Origin: Halobacteriovoraceae bacterium
GTDB taxonomy: Bacteria > Bdellovibrionota > Bacteriovoracia > Bacteriovoracales > Bacteriovoracaceae
Assembly: GCA_020635115.1 (NCBI GenBank)
Contig: JACKAK010000008.1
Span: 62,001-126,000 of the forward strand
DNA: 64,000 nucleotides
Reading direction: 5' to 3'
Made by a program: the position numbers and the translations under genes. The notes beneath the pieces are model-generated. The model was not told where the DNA came from and made no database searches. It was given only the letters and a program-made list of their open reading frames with translations. Positions 1-8,779 of this stretch are shown here, in pieces. Each line of letters starts with the position of its first letter. Position 1 is the first letter of the stretch.

Positions 1-2
1 TG

Positions 3-605
3 GATAGATTAAGAGCTGAAATTACTCCTGTTCTTATCTCAACGCACAATGATGAAGTAACAGAAGTTTCAATTGGTCTACCTGATGGAAAAGAGGTAAA
101 AGATTATCTATCAGAATTCAAATCCTATATAGTCCAGCATGAAGAAGATCTACCTGCTTTAAAGATCGTTTTAACGGCTCCTAGAGACCTTAAAAGGGAT
201 GATCTTAAGAAGCTTCAAGCTACACTTATGGCCGCTGGATTTGGAGAGAGAACTCTTGATGCCGTTCACAAGGAACTATCTGGTGAAGAGATGGCTGCTT
301 CAATTATTGGCCACATCAGAAAGGCCATGGATAAAGATATTTTAATACCATTCAATGAGCGTTTGCATGAGGCATTGGATAAATTGAAAAAGAAACACGA
401 CTTCAAAAAAGGTCAACTTATTTGGTTAGAAAGAATTACTAAGCAAATAGAAGCTGAAAAAGTGGTTGATCGTGATTCTCTAAACTCAGGAATCTTCAGA
501 ACTGAAATTGGAGGATTTGAAGGACTTAACAAAATTTTTGAAGGAAATTTAGATTCAGTTCTAGGTGAACTACATGAATACATTTGGCAAAGAAAATCAA
601 AATAG
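3..605 (+). CDS. hsdR: Type I restriction enzyme R subunit, C-terminal part (5' truncated by window)
   Basis: The reading frame is open from the first bases of the window, so this is the 3' end of a larger gene; the internal ATG at 228 is not the start. The roughly 200 visible residues are helical and resemble the HsdR C-terminal domain of EcoEI-type enzymes, which contacts the methylase/specificity core. The helicase and nuclease domains would lie upstream of the window. HsdM-HsdS follows after 25 bases with a good ribosome site (AAGGAA), which supports the assignment. The family call rests on the C-terminal pattern plus context; no catalytic motif is visible. Confidence 0.85.
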   Translation, partial: DRLRAEITPVLISTHNDEVTEVSIGLPDGKEVKDYLSEFKSYIVQHEEDLPALKIVLTAPRDLKRDDLKKLQATLMAAGFGERTLDAVHKELSGEEMAASIIGHIRKAMDKDILIPFNERLHEALDKLKKKHDFKKGQLIWLERITKQIEAEKVVDRDSLNSGIFRTEIGGFEGLNKIFEGNLDSVLGELHEYIWQRKSK

Positions 606-630
606 ATTTATAAATATAAGGAAATGATAA

Positions 631-2769
631 ATGACAAATTCAATTGATATCGTATCGAAACTGTGGAAGCTCTGTGATGTTCTTAGGGATGATGGTGTTA
701 GTTACCAAAACTACGTGACAGAATTAACTTACATTCTTTTCCTTAAGATGTTAGCAGAAAAAGGCCAAGATAAGAGACTCCCTGAAAGATTTAGATGGGA
801 GCATATTTCAAAGCTTGATGGAACTGTTCTTTACGATGAATATCGTCAGATGCTTCTCTCTCTTGGTAGTGGAAAAGATGAAAAAGGCAATACTATTAAA
901 ATTGATGAAAAGATCATGATGATTTACTCTAATGCTCAAACATCAATTAAGAAGCCAAAGCACTTACACACTATTTTTGAAACATTTAATAATCTTGATT
1001 GGTATTCAGTAGATAAAGATCATTTTGGGGATCTTTATGAAGGCCTTCTAGAGAAAAACGCCAATGAGACCAAAAGTGGTGCTGGCCAATACTTTACTCC
1101 AAGACCGTTAATTGACAGCATGGTTAAGCTCATGAAGCCTAAATTAGGAGAACTAATTCAGGATCCTGCGGCAGGAACTGCGGGTTTTTTAATAGCAGCA
1201 GATACCTATATTAAAAGTCACAATGACATCTTTTCCTTAAAAGAAGCTCAGTATAATTTTCAAGTCAAAGACGCATTTTATGGTATGGAAGTAGTTCATG
1301 ATACTCATCGTCTGGCAATGATGAACATGCTCCTACATAACATAGAAGGTGACCTTAAATACGAAAGTACTTTATCATCTGCTGGAGCTGAATTAAAAAA
1401 AGCCGATCTTATTCTAACGAACCCTCCTTTTGGGGCATCAAAAGGAGGTGGAAGTATTACTAGAGATGACTTAACGATTAAAACCAATAACAAACAACTT
1501 TGTTTTTTACAGCACATTTATAGAAATCTAAAACCTGGTGGAAGAGCTGCTGTAGTTTTACCAGATATTATCGACAAGCATGGTGCTCAAGTATTTGAGG
1601 ACTTAATGAATAAGTGCAATCTACATACTGTATTGAGATTACCAACAGGGATTTTTTATTCACAAGGAGTAAAAACAAATGTTCTCTTTTTTACTAAAGG
1701 AGTAACAGAGGTAAACAATACATCACATACATGGATTTATGACTTAAGGTCAAACATGAAGTCATTTGGAAAAACAAACCCTATAAAAGCTGAAGACTTC
1801 TATGAGTTTGAAAAATGTTTTGGCGACGATCCTTGTGGAAACAGCCCAAGAGTAGATTTAGGAGAAAGTGGAAGATTTAAATGCTTTAGCATTGAAGAAG
1901 TGCGTGCAAATAAATTTAACTTAGACATTAATTGGCTAAATTCATCAAATGGAAATCAGTTAAATGAAGAAGATCTTCCTACTTTACTAGAACAAAATAC
2001 ATCTAAGCTTGAGTCTATTCTTAATAATTTTGAAGAAATAGTGGATGAAATTAATTCATCTGAGAGTGATAGAGATAAAAACAATTGGGTGCAAACTATT
2101 ATGCAATATATAGGAAATTGGGGAAGTGGAGGTACACCTCTACGTAGTAAAACTCAATATTATGGTGGAAGTATTCCTTGGCTTAAAAGTGGTGATCTAA
2201 ATAATGGACTTATAACACAAGCTGATGAATTTATAACTGAAGAAGGATTGAAAAATAGCTCCGCAAAAATTCATGCAAAAGGCAGTGTCTCGATTGCAAT
2301 GTATGGAGCGACTGTTGGGAAAATAGGTCTGCTTGATCTTGATGCTGCAACAAACCAAGCTGTGGCAAGTATTCAAACAAATGAAGAAATTTGTAACAAC
2401 AAATATCTTTTTTACTACTTAATGAGCCAGAAAGAAGAGTTAATTAAAAAAGGAAAAGGAGCCGCACAGCCAAATATTAGCCAAGAGATTCTAAAGGCAC
2501 ATCCAATTCCTCTGGCTCCACCAAACGAACAAGATCATATTGCTTCAATATTGGAGGAAAAAATAGAAACATTTGTTCAAATGGAAGGATATTTAAAAGA
2601 GGTTTTGTCAGATATCGCCACCATAAAGGAGCTTTATTTAAAGAAAGCTTATAATGGCGATTTCACATTAAATTCGGGAGAACCATCTGTTGAGCAAAAA
2701 TTAAACGAGATTATTGGAAGTAAACTAAATAAAAAAGAAACAGGTAAGAAGAAGTCGAGAAAAAAATAA
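631..2769 (+). CDS. hsdM: Type I modification methylase fused to a half specificity subunit (HsdM-HsdS)
   Basis: An N6-adenine methylase of a type I system. The N-terminal HsdM helical domain is followed by SAM motif I (DPAAGTAGF, residues about 178-186) and catalytic motif IV (NPPF, about 264-267). The usual HsdM length is near 500 residues. Here the protein runs on to 712: a helical spacer (about 440-482), one HsdS-type target-recognition domain (about 483-640, with GGTP, IPWLKSGDL and NISQEIL-like signatures) and a final helix region. A normal HsdS has two such domains, so this is M fused to half of S. Two copies in a complex would be expected to read a symmetric split target. It lies directly after hsdR and overlaps the next gene by one base. 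No separate hsdS is visible downstream. Confidence 0.92.
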   Translation: MTNSIDIVSKLWKLCDVLRDDGVSYQNYVTELTYILFLKMLAEKGQDKRLPERFRWEHISKLDGTVLYDEYRQMLLSLGSGKDEKGNTIKIDEKIMMIYSNAQTSIKKPKHLHTIFETFNNLDWYSVDKDHFGDLYEGLLEKNANETKSGAGQYFTPRPLIDSMVKLMKPKLGELIQDPAAGTAGFLIAADTYIKSHNDIFSLKEAQYNFQVKDAFYGMEVVHDTHRLAMMNMLLHNIEGDLKYESTLSSAGAELKKADLILTNPPFGASKGGGSITRDDLTIKTNNKQLCFLQHIYRNLKPGGRAAVVLPDIIDKHGAQVFEDLMNKCNLHTVLRLPTGIFYSQGVKTNVLFFTKGVTEVNNTSHTWIYDLRSNMKSFGKTNPIKAEDFYEFEKCFGDDPCGNSPRVDLGESGRFKCFSIEEVRANKFNLDINWLNSSNGNQLNEEDLPTLLEQNTSKLESILNNFEEIVDEINSSESDRDKNNWVQTIMQYIGNWGSGGTPLRSKTQYYGGSIPWLKSGDLNNGLITQADEFITEEGLKNSSAKIHAKGSVSIAMYGATVGKIGLLDLDAATNQAVASIQTNEEICNNKYLFYYLMSQKEELIKKGKGAAQPNISQEILKAHPIPLAPPNEQDHIASILEEKIETFVQMEGYLKEVLSDIATIKELYLKKAYNGDFTLNSGEPSVEQKLNEIIGSKLNKKETGKKKSRKK

Positions 2770-5042
2770 TGCAAGTTACAAAGCCTCATATTTTTTCTTC
2801 TGATAGACCAATCTCCCAATGCTCAGAAGATTTATTAGATAGAGCTAAATTTTCAGCAGAATTGGCAAAGTCTATTTCAAACTGGGAAGAAAAAGATAGT
2901 CTTGTTTTGGCCATATACGGTGCTTGGGGTGATGGTAAATCTTCTGTAAAGAATATGATTAAAGAGCGATTAAGTGAGAAAGAAAATAATCGGTCTGTTT
3001 CAATACTTGAATTCAATCCTTGGCAGTGGGGAAATTCGGAGAAAATAACTAAAGCATTTTTTGAGGAATTAAGCAGTAGCCTTAAAGAAAGTGATGACAG
3101 ACAAGAACGAAAAATTGGGCAAAAATTAGAGCTATATTCAAAATATCTAGCTTTAAGCGATGATTTAATAACTAAGATTAAAGATTGGCTACAAAAGCTA
3201 CTGCTATCTCTTGGTTCTGGAGGGTTACTATCAGGATACTTTTTTGAAGAGCAAGCCAAAAAAATAATAATTGTGTGTTCAATAGTGGTACTAGTACTCT
3301 CTCAATTGATAGATGTGATTTCATTTGGTGTAAATTGGCTACTCAAGCTAATAAACCTTAAGAAAACAAATGGCTCCACTCTTGATTCTCGTAAGAATGA
3401 AATAAAGATAGAGTTATCAAAACTGGATCGTACTGTTGTAATTGTCCTAGACGATATTGATAGGCTTTCCAAAGAAGAAACAAGAATATTATTTAAGTTA
3501 ATTAAAGCAAATGCTGATTTCCCTAATATAGTCTATTTAACTTTTTTCCAAAGGGATATTGTAGAAAACAGTTTAAATGAAGACTCTATCTATGCAGGCA
3601 AAGACTATTTAAAAAAGATCATTCAAGTTGGATTTAACCTACCTCATTTATCTAGATCGAAAGTTCATTCAATTTTATTTAAAAAGCTAGACGAACTTCT
3701 GTCTATGTCACAATTAGATAAAAATTTTGAAAAAGGACGTTGGTCTTCAATCTTTAATGGAGGACTTGGACAATATTTCAATAACCTTAGAGACGTTAAT
3801 CGTTTTATATCTACATTTACTTTTCATTTTGGAATCTTAAAAACAGATAAAACTTATGAGATTAATTTCATCGATCTTGTTGGACTTGAAGTCTTAAGAC
3901 AATTTGAACCAAATATTTATACAGCAATTCATTCCAATAAAGATGCTTTTACAAAAGATTCATCTAGTGGGTATGAGCATGAACGTACTCGATATAAAGA
4001 GATAATTAATAATGTAATTGATAAAAATGAAATTGGTGACAAAGAAATAATCCAAACGATATTTTCAGAGTTGTTTCCGAATGTAAAATGGGCCTACTCT
4101 AATTATTCTAGAAATATTCATGAGGAGGATTTTCAAACTCTTAGGGTTTGCCATCCAGACATTTTTGATCGCTATTTCTTATTAAACCTTCCTGAAGGCG
4201 ATTTATCTAAATCTGAATTTGACTACGTTCTTTCAATTACAAACGACGAGGAAGCTTTATATAAATACCTGATAGATCTAAATTCAAGAGGACTTCTTGA
4301 AACATTCATAGATAAATTTGAAAACTATAAGCAAGTAGTTGATAAAGAACATGCTGTAGATTTTGTATCTTGTATGTTTAGGATTGGTGATATTTTATCC
4401 GATGAACACGAAGGTTTTTTTCATACATCCCCAGTTGTACATGTTCAGAGAATTATTCACTGGTACTTTAAAAAACAAGACTTTGGAGACAATAAGAAAG
4501 ATCTATATAAAGAAGCTCTCAAAAAGACAAAAGGTATATTCTTACCATTAGATGCTATCTATTCAGAGATAATTACGAGAAAAGAGGATCAGTATCCTGA
4601 TAACTACGTTTTTTCTGAAAGTGACTTTGATGAGTTAAAAGAGATAGCTGCACAAATAATAGAGCGAGTTCTGAAAGATGAGCAACAGCTTGTCACCAAT
4701 CGACATTTCCCTAGAATCCTTCACTGTTGGAAGCTTCTTGTAAGTGAACAAGATATGAAGGACTGGTTTAATAAATATATAGCCACAGATGAAAACTTGT
4801 TATTCTTCCTCTCTACGCTTGTGTCAAAGTCTTTTTCTTCATCTGGTTATGAAACAAAGATTGAGCATCACATTCACAATAATTGGCTGTCAGTATTCTT
4901 TGATGATCTTGAGGAGGTTTATTCAAGGATTCCTAATCTTGAAGCCTTGGCCCAAACAGATGATAAGAAAATCACAGTTAAAGCGTTAAAGGAAAGTGAG
5001 GATAAGTTGAGACATCCTGAAAAATATAAAAATAGATGGTAA
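2769..5042 (+). CDS. KAP-family P-loop NTPase, membrane-associated
   Basis: A 757-residue protein with Walker A GAWGDGKSS at residues 51-59 and Walker B VIVLDDIDRL at about 222-232, the combination typical of KAP ATPases of the STAND/AAA-like group. A hydrophobic segment (about 166-195) lies between the two motifs, as in KAP proteins, where membrane helices are inserted in the ATPase domain. The C-terminal 450 residues are helical with no motif I recognise. The start codon overlaps the stop of hsdMS by one base, so the two are translationally coupled. KAP proteins are common in bacterial defence loci. A role as accessory sensor or effector of this restriction system is inferred from position only. 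Confidence 0.85.
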   Translation: MQVTKPHIFSSDRPISQCSEDLLDRAKFSAELAKSISNWEEKDSLVLAIYGAWGDGKSSVKNMIKERLSEKENNRSVSILEFNPWQWGNSEKITKAFFEELSSSLKESDDRQERKIGQKLELYSKYLALSDDLITKIKDWLQKLLLSLGSGGLLSGYFFEEQAKKIIIVCSIVVLVLSQLIDVISFGVNWLLKLINLKKTNGSTLDSRKNEIKIELSKLDRTVVIVLDDIDRLSKEETRILFKLIKANADFPNIVYLTFFQRDIVENSLNEDSIYAGKDYLKKIIQVGFNLPHLSRSKVHSILFKKLDELLSMSQLDKNFEKGRWSSIFNGGLGQYFNNLRDVNRFISTFTFHFGILKTDKTYEINFIDLVGLEVLRQFEPNIYTAIHSNKDAFTKDSSSGYEHERTRYKEIINNVIDKNEIGDKEIIQTIFSELFPNVKWAYSNYSRNIHEEDFQTLRVCHPDIFDRYFLLNLPEGDLSKSEFDYVLSITNDEEALYKYLIDLNSRGLLETFIDKFENYKQVVDKEHAVDFVSCMFRIGDILSDEHEGFFHTSPVVHVQRIIHWYFKKQDFGDNKKDLYKEALKKTKGIFLPLDAIYSEIITRKEDQYPDNYVFSESDFDELKEIAAQIIERVLKDEQQLVTNRHFPRILHCWKLLVSEQDMKDWFNKYIATDENLLFFLSTLVSKSFSSSGYETKIEHHIHNNWLSVFFDDLEEVYSRIPNLEALAQTDDKKITVKALKESEDKLRHPEKYKNRW

Positions 5043-5080
5043 TTATGAAAATTATTGCCCTTTAAATATAAGGACTGTAA

Positions 5081-5950
5081 ATGGCAAAAAGAAAAAGTAA
5101 TCCGAGCCAAGTAAGATTAGAACCACCTGTGCTTGTAATTAGTCACAAAGAAGCAGAACAGAAAATACAAGACCGAATTAATAGTGGAAATGATCATTAT
5201 AATCGGCAAATAAGCTCTGAGAAAGAATATGATGAGCTAGTTGCTGATATAAAACGATGGTCAAAGTATAATCATGAACTTTTAGTACGTATTTTTTCTA
5301 ATGAATCAGTGGCTGAAGAGTACAGTAGATCTTTTGGGGGTTCATTTTTAATGAATCAATCTTGGAGGTATTGGTTAGACAAAGAGAAAGAAAGTATTGC
5401 AGACAAAGTGAATAGATTAAAGGCTATCAAGGAGAGATTAGAATTAATACCTTCGAATATCAAAAATGATGAGGTGCCTACATCATCTCGAGGAATTGAT
5501 CCTAATAATAGACAAATCTTTATTGTGCATGGTCATGATAATGAGGTTAAAGAAACTGTAGCAAGAGTTTTAGAAAAAATTAATTTGGAGCCAATTATTC
5601 TTCATGAGAAAGCAAATGAAGGAAGAACTATCATTGAAAAATTTGAAGATCATTCTGAAGTTGGGTTTGCGATTATTCTTCTAACTCCCGATGATCAAGG
5701 ATATGCAAAGAGTTCACCAGAAAAAATATCAGATCGAGCACGGCAGAATGTTATTTTAGAGCTAGGTTATTTCCTTGGAAAATTGGGAAGAAGTAGAGTG
5801 TGTGCATTGTATAAGGCTGGAGTTGAAATTCCCTCTGATATGAGTGGAGTTCTTTATGTTCCTTATGATGGCTCAGACTCTTGGAAATTTGCCTTGGCGA
5901 AAGAAATAAAAGCTGTCGGTATAGACATAGATCTCAATAAGTTAATGTAA
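5081..5950 (+). CDS. TIR-like nucleotide-binding protein (PF10137 type), probable NAD-degrading effector
   Basis: The 289-residue protein has a Lys/Glu-rich helical N-terminus (1-140) and a C-terminal TIR-like domain (about 142-285). The domain starts with IFIVHGHD and contains IILLTPDD and NVILELGYFLGKLGR. The glutamate in that last motif (about E226) matches the catalytic Glu of TIR-type NADases. Related domains occur as effectors in CBASS (Cap12) and other abortive-infection systems. Ribosome site AAGGA precedes the ATG. It lies 38 bases after the KAP gene and 12 before the next gene. No cyclase is nearby, so the activating signal is unknown; the coupling with restriction proteins is inferred from layout. 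Confidence 0.85.
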   Translation: MAKRKSNPSQVRLEPPVLVISHKEAEQKIQDRINSGNDHYNRQISSEKEYDELVADIKRWSKYNHELLVRIFSNESVAEEYSRSFGGSFLMNQSWRYWLDKEKESIADKVNRLKAIKERLELIPSNIKNDEVPTSSRGIDPNNRQIFIVHGHDNEVKETVARVLEKINLEPIILHEKANEGRTIIEKFEDHSEVGFAIILLTPDDQGYAKSSPEKISDRARQNVILELGYFLGKLGRSRVCALYKAGVEIPSDMSGVLYVPYDGSDSWKFALAKEIKAVGIDIDLNKLM

Positions 5951-5962
5951 TAGAGGGGCAAT

Positions 5963-6400
5963 ATGAGTGATCCTATCTCAACAACATCAGGAATTGTTAC
6001 AATCTTACAATCAGGATTTCAGTTTCTAGAGTATGTTAAAAGTTTAGCTGGTAGTGATGTTATTTCGGCAGTCTACAGATGGGATGGAACTCTTGTTGAA
6101 GGAAGTTCAAAAATACCATTAAGAATCCAATTTGATGAAAGTAAAACTACATGGTGGTATTGGGTAGAACGTCTGGAAGATTATACCTTTGTTAGGTTTC
6201 CAGTGGTTTCATCGTGTTTACAAGAGATACCTGGCCAACGAGGCGATGAGCAGACTACAAATGCAGATTATTGGAGATGGGTTCCTGTCAATATGCCTGG
6301 TACTATTGTTGGTGGGAATAGCAACTTTAAAAATATTATGGTTGATTTTATGATTATAGGATATCGAAAGAAAGCTCTAATTAAGCAATTCACCTCATAG
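5963..6400 (+). CDS. Small protein of unknown function ending the defence operon
   Basis: A 145-residue protein, not recognised. It begins with a mildly hydrophobic helix (residues 5-30). The rest is rich in aromatic residues and beta-like (TTWWYWVERLEDYTF, WRWVPV, then VDFMIIGYRKK), suggesting a small beta-sandwich. The start has a good ribosome site (GAGGGG, 6 bases upstream) and follows the TIR-like gene by 12 bases, so it is almost certainly co-transcribed. It could be a partner, sensor or immunity subunit for the TIR-like protein; nothing in the sequence decides this. Confidence 0.65.
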   Translation: MSDPISTTSGIVTILQSGFQFLEYVKSLAGSDVISAVYRWDGTLVEGSSKIPLRIQFDESKTTWWYWVERLEDYTFVRFPVVSSCLQEIPGQRGDEQTTNADYWRWVPVNMPGTIVGGNSNFKNIMVDFMIIGYRKKALIKQFTS

Positions 6401-6558
6401 ATACTTTTAAGTAAATATCTACGTAGTTCGATAAATCCTCCAGTATTTTAATAACCCCAATGAGATCACAATGTAAAATCAATACCTTGTTCGATCATTT
6501 CCATTACACTGGTTCGATAATCGACCACTAGTGGGCACCATTTAAAAGCAGATACAAG

Positions 6559-6753
6559 ATGACCGATTTTGATACTAGATGGATAAAGTACTTAATCAAC
6601 TTAATGAATTTTTAGAAAAAAACTCTCAAAAAATTTGAAGAACAAGGATTAATTCAATCATTTGAGTACAATTTTGAGTTAGCTTGCAATACGATCAAAG
6701 ATTATTATGAGTCGCAAGGGGAGAAAAATGTAGGAAAATATTTCAACATTTAA
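6559..6753 (+). pseudogene. HI0074-like nucleotidyltransferase-associated protein, frameshifted remnant
   Basis: Reading across three frames gives MTDFDTRWI, then KVLNQLNEFLEKNSQK, then FEEQGLIQSFEYNFELA followed by a TIKDYYESQG-like end. This is the signature of the NTase substrate-binding family (PF08780, HI0074), half of a MNT/HEPN-type toxin-antitoxin pair. At least two frameshifts separate the blocks, so no intact protein is made. The nucleotidyltransferase partner is not visible. About 120 bases upstream contain three copies of GTTCGAT with no gene. The remnant lies directly after the defence island and marks its decayed edge. Confidence 0.72.
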
Positions 6754-6863
6754 AGACATATACAAATTCTCAAATTTATTCTTCGTTTAAATCTTGAAAG
6801 TAATGAGGGAAATGGGGCAAAGTATAATTATCTTTCTAAACAACTCACTTCATGAATATTATA
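6754..6863. other. Non-coding stretch after the toxin/antitoxin remnant
   Basis: No open frame, hairpin terminator or promoter consensus is evident here. It is part of the largely non-coding 6401-6914 interval, whose only recognisable contents are the HI0074-like remnant before it and the T/A repeat promoter after it. Confidence 0.5.
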
Positions 6864-6891
6864 TTTTTTTATTTTTTTATTTTTTTATAAT
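6864..6891 (+). promoter_or_regulatory. Three T7A repeats directly abutting a TATAAT box
   Basis: Three tandem copies of seven T plus one A (6864-6887) run into TATAAT at 6886-6891. The ATG of the secreted protein gene at 6915 is 23 bases further on. The repeat occupies the -35/-10 spacer. Copy-number slippage here would change promoter spacing, as in phase-variable promoters. That reading is an inference; the repeat and the -10 match are seen directly. Confidence 0.5.
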
Positions 6892-6914
6892 ATTTATTTA
6901 CTTATAATTTTTCT

Positions 6915-7634
6915 ATGAAAATATTTTTACACATTTTTATTTTATTAATTATATCTTCTTCAAAGGTCTTTCCTATGATGGTTCAAAGTAATTACGATGT
7001 AGTAGCATGGTCAAAAACCAATAAACAATTACTTTTGAAATTAATTGAACATGGTCCTGAAGGAGGTTCCTTAACGGATTACATGATAATAGATTTTGAT
7101 CAGAAAATTCTCAATGTTTACCACTTTACAAATACAATGAGTCCAGGTGATGGCTCTACTCCAGAATGGATTAAAGAAGAGAATTATAAAGAAGCTAGAA
7201 AAAAATTAGTTGAAAATATTAATAAAAATTTTGATAGTATAAAAATCAAAGAGAGCATTTTTTCTGGTATGTTTGCAAAAAAGAGAAATTTAAATATCGT
7301 AGCTGGATCATCGAAAGATAAACTTATCTTTGAATATGTACCAACTGAATCTTCTCTTTTTTCTAAAAATATTAAGATCAAATTGAAAAACAAAAAATCT
7401 GTCGAATTCATTGATAATAAGGCTCATTTAGATATGTTTGAATTGGAATTAAAAGATTTTTCGATTGTACTTGAACAAAGTTTAGTCTCAGTTTCACCTG
7501 ATTATAAATACATATTTGCAAACTTTGCCATTAGGTACAATGATAGTGATTTTGCCACTCCAGGAACATCCAATTATCTTGAATTGAAGCATGGAAAAAT
7601 AATTAACCTCGAATTAAAAACAATTGAATATTAA
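6915..7634 (+). CDS. Secreted protein of unknown function
   Basis: A 239-residue protein with an N-terminal signal peptide (MKIFLHIFILLIISSSKVFP). The mature part is Lys-rich with alternating beta-type hydrophobics (IKIKLKNKKSVEFI, LELKDFSIVLEQ), compatible with a periplasmic beta protein. I do not recognise a family. It stands alone: non-coding DNA on both sides, no GGCC in the gene (unlike core genes in the window), and a T/A-repeat promoter upstream. It is probably acquired DNA within the decaying boundary zone. Confidence 0.65.
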   Translation: MKIFLHIFILLIISSSKVFPMMVQSNYDVVAWSKTNKQLLLKLIEHGPEGGSLTDYMIIDFDQKILNVYHFTNTMSPGDGSTPEWIKEENYKEARKKLVENINKNFDSIKIKESIFSGMFAKKRNLNIVAGSSKDKLIFEYVPTESSLFSKNIKIKLKNKKSVEFIDNKAHLDMFELELKDFSIVLEQSLVSVSPDYKYIFANFAIRYNDSDFATPGTSNYLELKHGKIINLELKTIEY

Positions 7635-8075
7635 ATTTAAATCTCATTCCTCACAAACTAGTGAATAATTCAAATGTACCAACAATCAATTCTTTTGGAA
7701 TTAATCGAATCTAAATATATGGCAGAGTTTTATTACCTTGTTGCGGAAAGTTAGATATAGAGATCTATTCAAATATTGTTCCTTTGGTACAAAAGAAATC
7801 AGATCTTAAGAAAGTAAGAATATAATGAAACGCAAAACTTATACTTGCAATTAATCCACTACGAAAATTAATAACTATTGGGGCAATAAAAAAAGAGTTA
7901 GCGTGGAGAGAATTAGTGTAGAATAAAATTGGTTCATGCCAATATCATTAATACTTCAGGTTGTAATCGAAAAATTTTGTAATAAAATACATAAGAAAAA
8001 AGATATAGAGACTATATTACACTACAGAATTTGAATAATTCATGTATGCAGAAAAGATAAAGTAAAAACGCTGAA
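7635..8075. other. 440-base stretch without an intact gene
   Basis: All six frames are broken at short intervals. A short + strand fragment near 7718-7826 reads as plausible protein (LLPCCGKLDIEIYSNIVPLV) but has no start and no family I recognise. It looks like eroded coding DNA, consistent with the pseudogenes on either side. No promoter or terminator is evident. Confidence 0.5.
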
Positions 8076-8583
8076 TTAGATTGAAAACAAAAGGTGTGTG
8101 AGCAAAAAAAGAAAGTAATCTACTCCTGTACAACTGTCAGTAATGTTGAAAAACATGGAAATATTTTTAAAGTAATTAATTACAATAATATGTGGATATA
8201 ATCGTTTCCATGAGAAACGAATTGGAGATGGTGTATAGTTTCCTACAGGCCCATATTGGTTATCAGAATTTTGAGTTGGTTGAACGAGGAAAAATAATAC
8301 AATGAATGATCCAATTATTGGAAAGACACCCGAAAATATATACGCCCCTGACTGGCCAATATCGTGAAATCGTCTAAAACTTACAGCAAGCGCAGGAATA
8401 TAAACGGCCAATATGTATCCTATAAAAATTGATTAAAGAAAATATAGACTGATATATGACAGATATTCCATATAAAGAGTTTATTACTGATATGTTAACG
8501 AGTTGAAATAATCAGAATTCCTTTCTTGTTGCTCGGCCGTTAAATAGTAAGTATTTCCCAACGAAAGATAGATATTCATTCAT
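8076..8583 (-). pseudogene. DUF805 membrane protein, broken by a stop codon and a frameshift
   Basis: Reading down from an ATG at 8583 gives MNEYLSFVGKYLLFNGRATRKEF and then TGA where DUF805 proteins have Trp (RKEFW). The later part is in another frame: a YIPALAVSFRRFHDIG block, a hydrophobic segment and a QYGP signature close to the normal DUF805 C-terminus. So at least one nonsense change and one frameshift separate two well-preserved halves. DUF805 proteins are small inner-membrane proteins of unknown role. GGCC is frequent here (4 copies), unlike in the neighbouring orphan genes, suggesting that this was a native gene. Confidence 0.8.
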
Positions 8584-8779
8584 TTGTTATTTAATATTTT
8601 CACAGTATTAAAATTTCTAAAACATAAGGGTATTATCATGCATAAAAAAATAATAGGTGAATTGTAAAAAAAAAACATTGGAATGATAGAATTTCAAAAA
8701 TGAAGTTTAATAAAAGAAAAATTATTTTAATCGATTTTAAGAAAATAACTAAATATGAGATACTTACCTAGTAAAAAGC

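Noticed and set aside
6421..6445. Sigma-28-like TAAG-N15-TTCGATAA near 6430
   Set aside because: Only partial matches and no intact gene downstream; GTTCGAT recurs three times here and is better viewed as an unexplained repeat.
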